From the NCBI RefSeq assembly GCF_000092785.1, contig NC_014225.1:1-64000 (forward strand): a stretch of DNA of 64,000 nucleotides, written 5' to 3'. The stretch comes from Waddlia chondrophila WSU 86-1044 (GTDB lineage Bacteria > Chlamydiota > Chlamydiia > Chlamydiales > Waddliaceae). The position numbers and the translations under genes are program-made. The notes beneath the pieces were generated by a model, which saw only the letters and a list, made by a program, of their open reading frames with translations, did no database searches and was not told the DNA's origin. Positions within the stretch are counted from its first letter, which is position 1. Each line of letters opens with the position of its first letter. Below, one piece after another: positions 36,601 through 44,930 of the stretch.

Positions 36601-36899
36601 TGAAGGGGTTTATTGATCTCATGTTCGCGCATGAAGGAAAGTTTTATCTTTTGGATTGGAAGAGTAATTGGCTGGGAACCTCTTCAGAGATTTATCGTGA
36701 AGATGTTTTAGTTGATTCGATGAATCACCACGATTACTTTAAACAAGCGGAAATCTATACGGAAGCGCTGAAGAAATATTTAGAAATTTCACATAAAAAA
36801 CCTTTTCAGGAGATATTTGGAGGGGTTTATTATATTTATTTAAGAGGATTGCCCAAGTATGGCGTCAAATTCATTCCCCCATCGTTTTTCTACTCTTGA
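33600..36899 (+). CDS. recB: Exodeoxyribonuclease V beta subunit
   Basis: RecB is the 3'-5' UvrD-type helicase and the nuclease of RecBCD. The 1099-residue product shows Walker A ASAGTGKTFS (21-30), the helicase motif II region IVDEFQDTDPRQW, GDPKQSIYAFRQAD, the motif V/VI blocks IHSSKGLEYDIVF and YVACTRSKYRLY, and the C-terminal nuclease motif LLDWKSNWLG. The start at 33600 overlaps the recC stop (ATGA); an open frame extends upstream but lies inside recC. Confidence 0.95.
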   Translation: MNRFDILNRETKIDSHIILEASAGTGKTFSIENLVVRLLLEGEHPLRIDEILIVTFTKMATSDLRVRVRDTIENVVNALEKGVLGRFDYLEPIDRDERKKRPAIRLLERALIGFDEAQIFTIHGFCYRMLAEHGMDGCVHPDPKNEGKGIREDTYKKCVMDYFRTGLSDERIGLQHRNFALSSQRGSVERLEKTLGKLIAEGVEIEKTPTRNEFFIHFKDRIERLKKVHCLEPIKLREDLEVFSKSMKVNGFDKSQLIILPEILKKNGVDESDFECLVENGHGLLHFLNPANKKVKFPADDQFHYPNLPEILNDELCQFKYKNYGIARMAYDCKQLMKRQFEEEELHNFDDLLELMRQKLKEEKFLKDVRSRYRAAIVDEFQDTDPRQWEIFKKTFPPDDSGWGRLYLVGDPKQSIYAFRQADIYTYLEAADAIGRENLYSLDTNYRSQPSLVKALNHLFSAPFSEGWMPLPRLNTYMNVPTVQWDDSKIDRVFQDNLSALHWCIHQTEKFSVTNSEDEAFFPFIVQEIQRLRKEHSIPLNSFAVLVADRHQAKRVSEYLKRWNLPSQRQRVEPISESMVIPSMRELLYGIMHHRDESSMKVALGGPFLRWTADEILQLDEDSVYAEVQARFRELDEIWKSDGLSVCMEKLFMSRWKDSSKTVLETLLEDENGSQFYADFQHVMELLLDSPKTPSEAISFLEKFLFDVSKSEEELKRRLDTGQDCVQIITIHSSKGLEYDIVFALGLVNRPKKDDLYYIADGYLRFVLDQESADFVKYRDEKDAEKMRSLYVACTRSKYRLYIPYIDCKSNGASGTLSPMELFVGQFSKPLESFLKESSENRLLSYTVLNDVDFDLLKEEDLEAPKLMAPTEVVVRAVSKMMTSFSGLANVVASDQSGAPHQFDNGIKSCHTLPSGSATGTLLHTLLEEIPFEVICHDAVRSITPFIKGTQYEEWKDVLAEIVFHAVSTPFIKGCALKDIDPNQCKFETEFLYSYNLESYMKGFIDLMFAHEGKFYLLDWKSNWLGTSSEIYREDVLVDSMNHHDYFKQAEIYTEALKKYLEISHKKPFQEIFGGVYYIYLRGLPKYGVKFIPPSFFYS

Positions 36900-38589
36900 A
36901 TCGGCTGTGAAATTGAAAGCGTTGTCTGTCGTGGATTTGGAATTTGCGAAAATGCTGCTTGAATCGACTTCAGAGGCAGATGAGCTTTTAGCTGCGTTGA
37001 TTTGCCATTTAACAAAATCTGCGCGCGAAGGACATCTTTGCATAAAGAAAACCTCTCTTGGATTATCCCCTTCGCCTGAAGAAATTTGGCTAAGAGATTG
37101 CGAGGAGGATATTCCTTCTGAACTCATGCAGCTCCTTAAGCAGATTCCAGGTGCATTTGACAGAATTCCCAATACGATTTGCACATCTGTCGATTCTTTT
37201 TCGAAAACCTATCCAGAGCAGCCGATTTGCAAACATGGGAGATCTCTTTATTTGCAAAAGTATTGGGTCTTTGAATCGCATTTTCTTACACATCTATTGC
37301 CGCTTGTTATCGAATCTCCTGAGTTTTTGGCTGAGAATTGCTTATTGGAAGATTTTCTTAAGAAATCTCCATTGAATGCTTTGCAAAAGAAGGCGGTCTG
37401 TCAGGTGTTTAGACAACGATTTTGCGTGATTTCAGGAGGCCCAGGTACTGGAAAAACGCATACGGCAGGTGCTATTGTTTCTCTGTATTCGAAAATGTTT
37501 AAGGAACGTTTGCCTAAAATAGCGCTCACAGCTCCTACAGGAAAGGCGGCATCTAAGCTGCGTTCATCTTTAGGCAGTTCTGATGGTTTTTGTGTGGAAT
37601 CCTATACGCTGCATGCGCTTTTGGGCCTTTCTCCAGAATCTCCTTATGTGTATCCCCCGGTCAAAAAACTTCCTTACGATTTGATCATCGTTGATGAGTG
37701 TTCGATGATCGATGTAAAATTGATGGCATCCCTTTTGCCTTCCATTAAAGAGGGGGCACGTCTTGTTTTTCTTGGAGATCCCGATCAGCTACCCTCTGTA
37801 GAGGCAGGATCATTATTTTCCGACATGATCCGTTTTCTCGATCCATCGGTTATTGTGCGGTTGGAAGAGTGCCTGCGCGTGGAATTGAAAGAGCTTGTCA
37901 ATTTTGGGAAAGCGGTCAATGAGGGAAGAGTTGTCTCTTATCCCAAGTGTGTCGAACGGATAATTCCGGAGTCGCAAATGGTTTGGGAGCAGGAATTGAC
38001 GCTTATCCAAGAAATTTTGCGTTTTTTTCCGATACATTTCACGTTGGAACATACACAAGAAGTTTTCAGTGCTTTTAGAGTGCTGTCTCCATTGCGAAAC
38101 GGCATATTTGGCGTAGACCAGCTTAACAGCAAGCTTCTTCAATTTGCTTACCAAAAAGCAGGAGATGGAGAAGAATACGCAGTTCCTATCATGATCACAA
38201 GAAATCATGCAAAAAGAGGGCTGTTTAATGGGGAAACGGGCGTATTGGTTCGCGAAAAAGGTAGCACTCCTTATGCGTTGGGAAAAAATGATTACGCGAT
38301 TTTTGGAGATCGTTCGATCCCTGCTTTGCTGCTTCCGGCTTTCGAGTATGCTTTTTGCATGTCTGTGCATAAAAGCCAGGGCAGCGAATTTGAACATGTT
38401 TTTCTTGTAATGCCTCAGGGAAGCGAGTGGTTTGGCCGAGAAATGGTTTATACAGCTGTGACGAGGGCAAAGAAAAAACTCACGCTTTGGGGAGAAGAGA
38501 CTGTCATCGCCGAAGCTCTTGGTAAATGTTGCCGGCGTTTTTCAGGACTTGAAGAGAGGATTTCACCTTTCTTAATGAGTCGTCCTTGA
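36859..38589 (+). CDS. recD: Exodeoxyribonuclease V alpha subunit
   Basis: RecD is the 5'-3' SF1 helicase of the complex. The 576-residue product has Walker A SGGPGTGKTHT (192-202), TAPTGKAASKLR, the DECS Walker B block IIVDECSMID, GDPDQLPSVEAGSLF and the C-terminal CMSVHKSQGSEFEHV and YTAVTRAKKKL motifs. It begins inside the 3' end of recB (41-base overlap). The next gene is convergent, 29 bases beyond its stop. Confidence 0.94.
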   Translation: MASNSFPHRFSTLESAVKLKALSVVDLEFAKMLLESTSEADELLAALICHLTKSAREGHLCIKKTSLGLSPSPEEIWLRDCEEDIPSELMQLLKQIPGAFDRIPNTICTSVDSFSKTYPEQPICKHGRSLYLQKYWVFESHFLTHLLPLVIESPEFLAENCLLEDFLKKSPLNALQKKAVCQVFRQRFCVISGGPGTGKTHTAGAIVSLYSKMFKERLPKIALTAPTGKAASKLRSSLGSSDGFCVESYTLHALLGLSPESPYVYPPVKKLPYDLIIVDECSMIDVKLMASLLPSIKEGARLVFLGDPDQLPSVEAGSLFSDMIRFLDPSVIVRLEECLRVELKELVNFGKAVNEGRVVSYPKCVERIIPESQMVWEQELTLIQEILRFFPIHFTLEHTQEVFSAFRVLSPLRNGIFGVDQLNSKLLQFAYQKAGDGEEYAVPIMITRNHAKRGLFNGETGVLVREKGSTPYALGKNDYAIFGDRSIPALLLPAFEYAFCMSVHKSQGSEFEHVFLVMPQGSEWFGREMVYTAVTRAKKKLTLWGEETVIAEALGKCCRRFSGLEERISPFLMSRP

Positions 38590-38618
38590 AAATAAATCGA
38601 CTTTCTAAAAAATGTTCT

Positions 38619-39800
38619 CTAATGTAGTTCCAAATTTTTTATTCGGATAGGTTCGTATTTTTCCCATCCCAGCATTTTGGCGTAAAGCAATGGCATGGTC
38701 TCTTTCAGCTGATGTTTGATAGCCTCTTCCTTTTCCGGCTCTACCAGAGCGAAATAAGGAATTTTTCCACACGATTTATGTTTCTCATTGAAGGAACCTT
38801 CTTCTGAAAGAGATTTCTCAGGTAGTTTCCAATAAAGTCCAACAAAATCCATTTGTATCTCTCCATGCTCATGCCAAAGCATAAAAATAGCTCGCAGCGT
38901 TGGATCGTACTCCCTGCCTTCTAAGTGAGAGACGGCCACAGGATCTGAAAAATGGAACTCTTCGACAATTAGATGCTTATCTTTTGCCTTTCTCCAATAG
39001 CTGTATCCCTTATCAGAACTATCAGGCAATTTTTTAGGAGATTTCCAAATGAGCTGCAAAATTTCGGGTAACTTGGTTCGCTCAAGTAGAATCACCCCAG
39101 ATCCGGTAAAAGCATTAAGTGGTTTAATCACCACGTATTCTGAGGAGAAATGCGTGTGGCTGGATTGAATTTCCTCAGAAGTCATGGCTCTGCTAAACAA
39201 TTCCCAATGCGGTTTGATTTGTTCCAATTCTGGGGGTTCTCTAAGCAATAGGGACATTTCATGCTTGTTTTTCCAATAAGGATAACTTGGAAGATCCAAG
39301 ATCAAGACGTTTGGAAATTGCTCTTGAAATGATTCCAGATTGTTGTGAAAACGTTTAGGGCTTCCAATCAGTAAAACAGGATAGCTCGACAGATCATACG
39401 GATCCTCAACAGGCAAGTTGGCTTGTTGAATAAATGTTTTGTTTTGGCAAAGCTTCGAAAGGTTTTTGACAATATTGACTTTTTGTTCTGCCATTTCCTT
39501 TTGGATTGACGGATCTGCGATCGATCCAGAAAATACCCAAAGGGAGTGCCCAAATTGATTAAGTATTTTCATCACTTTTTTCGAAACAACTCTAGGCTCA
39601 TTCGTTAGCCAATCATATCCTCTAAATGCCGAGAGAGAGCCTGCCTGCAATTCGCATATTTTAATGCCTTCTTCGTCATTATGCTTTAGATCTGCAATCA
39701 TGAATGTAAAAGAGGCGGGAGGAGAGGCTCCTTCAAGATTGAAACTGAGTAAAAAAAATAATAATAATTGAAGCAGTTTTTTTATCATTTCTTTTGACAT
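38619..39800 (-). CDS. Signal-peptide-bearing ATP-grasp-like protein, copy 1
   Basis: The 393-residue product begins with a hydrophobic signal segment (LLQLLLFFLLSF, cleavage likely near EGA). The C-terminal half resembles an ATP-grasp enzyme: VVIKPLNAFTGSGVILLE (223-240, nucleotide lysine and glycine-rich loop), LIVEEFH (277-283), EYDPTLRAIFMLWH (298-311) and MDFVGLYWKLP. ATP-grasp enzymes join a carboxylate to an amine, thiol or similar using ATP, so export is surprising. No exact family is recognised. A nearly identical gene lies 13 bases upstream. A GGAT ribosome site precedes the start. Confidence 0.55.
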   Translation of the reverse strand: MSKEMIKKLLQLLLFFLLSFNLEGASPPASFTFMIADLKHNDEEGIKICELQAGSLSAFRGYDWLTNEPRVVSKKVMKILNQFGHSLWVFSGSIADPSIQKEMAEQKVNIVKNLSKLCQNKTFIQQANLPVEDPYDLSSYPVLLIGSPKRFHNNLESFQEQFPNVLILDLPSYPYWKNKHEMSLLLREPPELEQIKPHWELFSRAMTSEEIQSSHTHFSSEYVVIKPLNAFTGSGVILLERTKLPEILQLIWKSPKKLPDSSDKGYSYWRKAKDKHLIVEEFHFSDPVAVSHLEGREYDPTLRAIFMLWHEHGEIQMDFVGLYWKLPEKSLSEEGSFNEKHKSCGKIPYFALVEPEKEEAIKHQLKETMPLLYAKMLGWEKYEPIRIKNLELH

Positions 39801-39813
39801 AGAAATATCCTTT

Positions 39814-40980
39814 TTAATCGTGATTGAGATCTTCCCATCCCAGCATTTTAGCGTAAAGCAATGGCATTGTTTCTCTCAGCTGATGCTTGATTGCTTCCTC
39901 CCTTTCTGGTTCTACCAGAGCGAAGTGAGGGATTTGTCCATACGATTTATGTTTCTCACTGAAGGAACCTTTTTCTGAAAGAGATTTCTTAGGCAGCTTC
40001 CAATGCAATTCAACAAAATCCATCTGTATCTCCCCATGCTCATGCCAGAGCATAAAAACGACCCGAAGAGTCGGGTCATACTCTTTGCCTTTTAAGTGAG
40101 AAACGGCCACAGGATCTGAAAGGTGGAACTCTTCGACGATCAGATGCTTATCTCTTGCTTTTTTCCAATAACTGTATCCCTTATCAGAACTATCAGGCAA
40201 TTTTTTAGGAGATTTCCAAATGAGCTGCAAGATTTCGGGTAACTTGGTTCGTTCAAGTAAAATCACTCCGTTTCCAAGAAAAGCGTTAAGCGGCTTAATC
40301 ACGACGTATTCCGAGGAGAAATGCGTGTGGCTGGATTGAATTTCCTCAGAAGTCATGGCTCTGCTGAACAGTTCCCAATGCGGTTTGATTTGCTCCAGCT
40401 CAGGAGTTTCCCTGAGTAATAGAGACATTTCATACTTGTTTTTCCAATAAGGATAACTTGGAAGATCCAGGATCAAGACGTTTGGAAATTGCTCTTGAAA
40501 TGATTCCAGGTTGTTCTGAAAACGTTTAGGGCTTGCAATCAGTAAAACAGGATAGCTCGACAGATCATACGGATCCTTAACAGGCAAGTTGGCTTGTTGA
40601 ATAAATGTTTTGTTTTTATAGAGTTCTGAGAGATTTTTGGTAACGTTGACTTTTTGCGTCTTCATTTCCTTTTGGATTGACGGATCTGAGATCGATCCAG
40701 AAAGTACCCAAAGAGAGTGTCCAAATTGATTAAGCATTTTCATCACCTTTTTTGAAACAGCTCCAGGCTCACCCGTTAGCCAATCATATCCTCTAAATGC
40801 CGAAAGGGAGCCTGCCTGCAACTCGCATATTTTAATGCCTTCTTCGTCGTTATGCTTTAGATCTGCAATCATGAATGTAAAAGAGGCTGGAGGAGAGGCT
40901 CCTTCAAGATTGAAGCTGACTGCAAAAATCAATAACAATGGCAGAAGATTTTTCATCATCTCTTGAATTTGTTTTGGCAT
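39814..40980 (-). CDS. Signal-peptide-bearing ATP-grasp-like protein, copy 2
   Basis: This 388-residue protein is a close paralogue of the following gene (about 85% identical by eye over the whole length), with the same signal peptide (ending NLEGA), the same VVIKPLNAFLGNGVILLE loop, LIVEEFH and EYDPTLRVVFMLWH. Differences are spread evenly, so both copies seem to be kept functional. It is the first gene of the pair and diverges from the YjbH-like gene across 45 bases, which must hold both promoters. Confidence 0.55.
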   Translation of the reverse strand: MPKQIQEMMKNLLPLLLIFAVSFNLEGASPPASFTFMIADLKHNDEEGIKICELQAGSLSAFRGYDWLTGEPGAVSKKVMKMLNQFGHSLWVLSGSISDPSIQKEMKTQKVNVTKNLSELYKNKTFIQQANLPVKDPYDLSSYPVLLIASPKRFQNNLESFQEQFPNVLILDLPSYPYWKNKYEMSLLLRETPELEQIKPHWELFSRAMTSEEIQSSHTHFSSEYVVIKPLNAFLGNGVILLERTKLPEILQLIWKSPKKLPDSSDKGYSYWKKARDKHLIVEEFHLSDPVAVSHLKGKEYDPTLRVVFMLWHEHGEIQMDFVELHWKLPKKSLSEKGSFSEKHKSYGQIPHFALVEPEREEAIKHQLRETMPLLYAKMLGWEDLNHD

Positions 40981-41025
40981 AGCAGTATCCTTTTTCCTGT
41001 TTTATCCTAATTTGTTCGTCTTACT

Positions 41026-43209
41026 ATGCCGATCTATTTTTTTTTAAAAAACATCAAAATGTTAGGATTGTGCTTTCTGCTATTTCCTTTATTGTTGATG
41101 TCGGAAATGGGATTGTGCGGAGATGAAAGCAGTCTTGCGAAAGATTTGATGGTTGTCGACTGGGTTAACTGCAGGTTGAATGATCGTGTTCCTGTCTATT
41201 TCAATCATCTTCTCTACGGCGGCTATTGGAATATGCCTTCTTCGCGAATGGGAGAAGAAGGAGAGATGGGCGTCGGCTGGTCCAAGGTTCCTCCTTATGA
41301 GAACTTCAACGTTCGCCTTCAACCCTTCAGGCATGTTGAGCTATCGGGAAACTACCGTATTTTTCGTGGAATTGATGATTCCGCTTTGTCGAAACATGGA
41401 TTTGGAGATTTTTCCGATAAGGGCGCTAATATTAAGGTTGCTTTTTGGTTTCCGGAAGACAGCGATTATGCGGTGCCTGGCCTTGCGGTCGGATGGGAGG
41501 ACTTCATCGGTACCAAAGCTTTTGAGGCGCGTTATGTTGTCTTAACGCAAGTGTTTCCCAAGTGGAACTTGGAAGCGAGCTTGGGTTATGGCGATATGCG
41601 GATCGATGGATGGTTCGGGGGGATATCCTGGGTACCGTTTCGCAAATCGTACAACCGTTATTTGGAAAATCTTGCTTTTGTTGCTGAGTATGACGCTATT
41701 CCCTACAAATCCAAAAAACGGGAGCCTCATCCCGATGGCCGGTCTGTCTCTTCACCAATTAATTATGGTGTCAAATACCGCCTTTGGGACCGCATTGATT
41801 GTTCTGCGAGCTATGTGCGGGGAGAGGAATGGGCGTTTTCTTTTTCCTCTTTTTTCCCTCTTGGCACATGTTCGGGAGTGTTGCCGAAAATCGATGATCC
41901 TCTTCCTTATTGCGCTCCGAAGAATCTGGAACCGATTGGACCTTTGCGCCCTTGCGATGTGCTGGCGCAGGAGATCTATACGACGTTTGAGTGCCAGGGA
42001 ATCAACGTGCTGCGTGTCTGGCTTTCTACGGATGCTTTTGGCCAGCACATTTTGCGTTTGGAAGTGGAAAATTGCGTCTGGAGATACGAAGAGTGGTTTC
42101 GCGAGAGGTTAAGCCAGCTTCTTGCCAATATTGCTCCCCGAAATATCGATCTGGTTGTTGTGGAACTGCAGACGGATGGACTTCCCGTACAAGAATATCA
42201 CTATCGAATGGAGTTCTTGCAGATGTTTGCTGATGATAAAATGTGCCCTTATGAGTTATCAGTGGTAAGCCCGAAGCGGGAAGTTTCTTGTTTCGATGAT
42301 TGTTGCAAACAATTGATCTACAAAGAGGAAAGACCCCGTTTTTGCTGGTCGATCTTTCCGGAAACCTATACAGCTTTTGGAAGCGCAAAAGGGAAATTTA
42401 AATACTTGTTAGGTGTGCATTTAGGCGTTTGCGGATATTTTTGGAATGACTGGTATTATTCGGTTTTACTTGGATATCCGATCACAGGCAATCTTTGCGA
42501 TGTATCGGATATTGATAAAATCAATCCGTCGCAACTGATTAATGTCCGTACCGATAGCGTTAATTACTACAAGCGGGAAGGGCTTTCTGTCAATGAAGCG
42601 TATATCGAAAAGAGCTGGAACCTTGGCTGCGGACACTATTTACGTGCGGCGGCAGGCTTATTTGAAGAGGCGTATGGCGGAGTTGCCGGTGAGTGGTTGT
42701 TTTATCCCATCAACTCCCATTTTGCCATTGGTGTTGAGGGGGCATACTTGAGAAAGCGTACCTACGGGGGGGTGGGGTTCACCAATAAAGTGAGAAAACT
42801 GGAAGGGTATGCTCCTACTTATGTCGAACCTTTTTATCCTAAACAATACTTTATTAGCGCTTATTACAATTTTGAAGAGTTGGATTTAGACCTTGAATTG
42901 AAAGGAGGGAAATTTCTAGCAGACGATTGGGGGGTGAAAACAGAAATTTCCCGTTACTACCCCAGCGGCTTGCGTTTGTTTGCTTGGTATACCTATACGG
43001 ATGGCAAAGATTATGTCAATGGGCAGCTCTATCATGATAAAGGCGTCGGTATCTCCATTCCTCTTGATATTTTCCTTCCTTGCTCCTGTCGCAACCGCTA
43101 TCGCTGGGGGATGTCGGCCTGGCTAAGAGATGTAGGAGCCATCGCTTTGACAGGTAATCGATTATACTGGCGAATTCGAGATCAAAGAGAGCGTTGCATT
43201 ATGTATTGA
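41026..43209 (+). CDS. YjbH-like outer-membrane beta-barrel protein
   Basis: The 727-residue product has a signal peptide (MLGLCFLLFPLLLMSEMGLCG) and matches the YjbH/GfcD exopolysaccharide-export family (DUF940): an N-terminal domain with YGGYWNMPSSRMGEEGEMG, barrel-like repeats such as PRNIDLVVVELQTDGLPVQEY, and a C-terminal barrel region with YYPSGLRLFAWYTYTDGKD and GVGISIPLDIF. YjbH-type proteins are outer-membrane partners in polysaccharide secretion. It is not in a polysaccharide cluster here. The start could also be the ATG at 41059. It overlaps hemB by 11 bases, tail to tail. Confidence 0.75.
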   Translation: MPIYFFLKNIKMLGLCFLLFPLLLMSEMGLCGDESSLAKDLMVVDWVNCRLNDRVPVYFNHLLYGGYWNMPSSRMGEEGEMGVGWSKVPPYENFNVRLQPFRHVELSGNYRIFRGIDDSALSKHGFGDFSDKGANIKVAFWFPEDSDYAVPGLAVGWEDFIGTKAFEARYVVLTQVFPKWNLEASLGYGDMRIDGWFGGISWVPFRKSYNRYLENLAFVAEYDAIPYKSKKREPHPDGRSVSSPINYGVKYRLWDRIDCSASYVRGEEWAFSFSSFFPLGTCSGVLPKIDDPLPYCAPKNLEPIGPLRPCDVLAQEIYTTFECQGINVLRVWLSTDAFGQHILRLEVENCVWRYEEWFRERLSQLLANIAPRNIDLVVVELQTDGLPVQEYHYRMEFLQMFADDKMCPYELSVVSPKREVSCFDDCCKQLIYKEERPRFCWSIFPETYTAFGSAKGKFKYLLGVHLGVCGYFWNDWYYSVLLGYPITGNLCDVSDIDKINPSQLINVRTDSVNYYKREGLSVNEAYIEKSWNLGCGHYLRAAAGLFEEAYGGVAGEWLFYPINSHFAIGVEGAYLRKRTYGGVGFTNKVRKLEGYAPTYVEPFYPKQYFISAYYNFEELDLDLELKGGKFLADDWGVKTEISRYYPSGLRLFAWYTYTDGKDYVNGQLYHDKGVGISIPLDIFLPCSCRNRYRWGMSAWLRDVGAIALTGNRLYWRIRDQRERCIMY

Positions 43210-44221
43210 TCATCGCAGCCGCCCTTTTGGCTGCATAGGTGAAAATGATCGAGGCGCCTGCACGTTTGATTGACAAAAGCGTTTCCATGATCACCTTATC
43301 GGCGTCCAACCACCCTTTTGCCGCTGCAGCCATAATCATTGCGTATTCTCCACTTACTTGATAGGCAGCGACAGGAAGATCCGATTGTTCTCGTAGCTTT
43401 GTAATGACGTCTAAGTAAGCAAGCGCGGGCTTGACCATCAGCATGTCTGCTCCTTCCCATTCATCTACACTGCATTCGAGAAGCGCTTCTCTTATATTTG
43501 CCGGATCCATTTGATAGGTTTGTTTGTCCCCTATTTTAAGGGAAGAGCCAATGCCATCCCTGAAAGGGCCATAAAGCGATGAAGCATATTTTGCTCCATA
43601 AGAAAGAATGCTGGTGTTTTCATATCCCTTTTCATCCAGGCACTGCCTAATGTGGGCGACTCTGCCATCCATCATATCGCTCGGTGCAACCACGTCAGCT
43701 CCAGCTTGTGCTGCTAAAAGAGACATTTTTGCCAGCAGGCGCACGGTTAGGTCATTGATCACAATCCCCTCGGAATTAATCAGCCCGTCGTGTCCATGGT
43801 CTGTATAGGGATCAAGAGCTATGTCGACCATCACGCACATTTGCGGCACTTTGCTTTTAATTCTTTCGATTGCTCTTAAGACAAGGTTGTCTGAGCGGAT
43901 CGCTTCTGATCCAAAGGAGTCTTTCCGTTCAGAGGGGACAACGGGAAATAGGTCAACAGCCCGGATTCCTGCGTCATAAAGCTCTTTTATTTCTTCTATT
44001 GCTTGGTCAATAGTATATCTATAGACCCCAGGCATCGAAGAGACTTCCTCTTTAATTCCTCTACCTTCGAGCAGGAAGATTGGGGCGACGAAATCGCTGG
44101 GATGCAGCCGTGTTTCTTTTGACAAGGAGCGGATCGCAGAACTTTTCCTATTTCTCCTCAAACGGCGCGTGATCGTTAAATGAGCATTTTCTATTTCTTG
44201 CTCAATGAGATGGGATTCCAT
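43199..44221 (-). CDS. hemB: Delta-aminolevulinic acid dehydratase (porphobilinogen synthase)
   Basis: HemB condenses two 5-aminolevulinates to porphobilinogen in haem synthesis. The 340-residue product has both Schiff-base lysine regions, SYGAKYASSLYGPFRD and ADMLMVKPALAYLD. The metal site reads DIALDPYTDHGHDG, with Asp where zinc enzymes have Cys, which marks a magnesium-type rather than zinc-type enzyme. A strong ribosome site (AGGAG) precedes the start. It diverges from bcp. Confidence 0.95.
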   Translation of the reverse strand: MESHLIEQEIENAHLTITRRLRRNRKSSAIRSLSKETRLHPSDFVAPIFLLEGRGIKEEVSSMPGVYRYTIDQAIEEIKELYDAGIRAVDLFPVVPSERKDSFGSEAIRSDNLVLRAIERIKSKVPQMCVMVDIALDPYTDHGHDGLINSEGIVINDLTVRLLAKMSLLAAQAGADVVAPSDMMDGRVAHIRQCLDEKGYENTSILSYGAKYASSLYGPFRDGIGSSLKIGDKQTYQMDPANIREALLECSVDEWEGADMLMVKPALAYLDVITKLREQSDLPVAAYQVSGEYAMIMAAAAKGWLDADKVIMETLLSIKRAGASIIFTYAAKRAAAMINT

Positions 44222-44255
44222 GAGTCACTCCTTGAGATCTTTTATAAAAAAAATG

Positions 44256-44283
44256 TTGACCAAACGGCTTCATTTGATAATAT
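44256..44283 (+). promoter_or_regulatory. Sigma70-type promoter of bcp
   Basis: TTGACC at 44256-44261 and TAATAT at 44278-44283 are separated by 16 bases. The ATG of the peroxiredoxin gene follows 29 bases later. Confidence 0.65.
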
Positions 44284-44312
44284 CGGGTTGAGTGATCAAC
44301 GTTAGGTATATC

Positions 44313-44930
44313 ATGGCTGAAGAAGAACAGGCTGGCAAGCAAAAAGAGATTCAAATTGGAGACAAGATTCCTCCATTTCTGGCAAAAGATCATGAAGGAT
44401 TCGATGTAACGGACGAGGATGTGATCGGAACCCCGTTAGTGATCTATTTTTATCCTAAAGACGGCACTTCTATTTGCACAGATGAGGCGTGCTCCTTCAG
44501 AGATAGCATGGCTGTTTTTGATGAAAAACAGGCGCTTGTCATCGGCATCAGTCCCGACGGCGTGGACTCTCATAAAAAATTCTTAACAGAAAATAAATTG
44601 GAGTTTTCTCTCCTAAGCGATGAAAAAAAGGATATGTTCCGCAGCTTCGGCGCTCTCAAGGGAGATGAAATTATCCGCACAACCTTTGTTGTCAACTCTG
44701 AAGGGGAAGTGAAATGGATGGAGAAGCCTGTTGATGTCAAAGGGCATGTGGAAAGGGTTATCAAAGCTCTGGAAGAACACTGTAGCGATGAGGTGGTAAG
44801 TTTTGATGACTATGACAGGGATTACGAAGAATTTATGGGAAAGGCTCTTGGAGACGCACCGGATGAAGAGCAAATTAGAAAAGATATTTTAAAAAAATTT
44901 AATCTCGAAGAGAGCGATCTTAAAGAGTAA
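44313..44930 (+). CDS. bcp: Bcp-type thiol peroxidase (peroxiredoxin)
   Basis: Bcp reduces peroxides with thioredoxin as electron donor. The 206-residue product has IQIGDKIPPFLAKD, IYFYPKDGTSICTDEACSFRD with the peroxidatic Cys and a second Cys five residues on (the 2-Cys Bcp pattern), and SDEKKDMFRSFGA. The usual TPGC is TSIC here. The C-terminal ~45 residues (EEFMGKALGDAPDEEQIR and on) are an unusual acidic extension. The start at 44313 is preferred to 44292, which lies too close to the promoter. Confidence 0.88.
   Translation: MAEEEQAGKQKEIQIGDKIPPFLAKDHEGFDVTDEDVIGTPLVIYFYPKDGTSICTDEACSFRDSMAVFDEKQALVIGISPDGVDSHKKFLTENKLEFSLLSDEKKDMFRSFGALKGDEIIRTTFVVNSEGEVKWMEKPVDVKGHVERVIKALEEHCSDEVVSFDDYDRDYEEFMGKALGDAPDEEQIRKDILKKFNLEESDLKE

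Noticed and set aside
37813-38397. 194-residue minus-strand frame
   Set aside because: Antisense shadow of recD, whose helicase motifs prove the other strand.
38619-40980. Pair as a recent assembly duplication
   Set aside because: The copies differ at many positions across their whole length, so they are true paralogues.
41588-42112. 174-residue plus-strand frame
   Set aside because: Alternative frame inside the YjbH-like gene; composition is unlike a real protein (many Arg/Cys/Leu), with no start signal.
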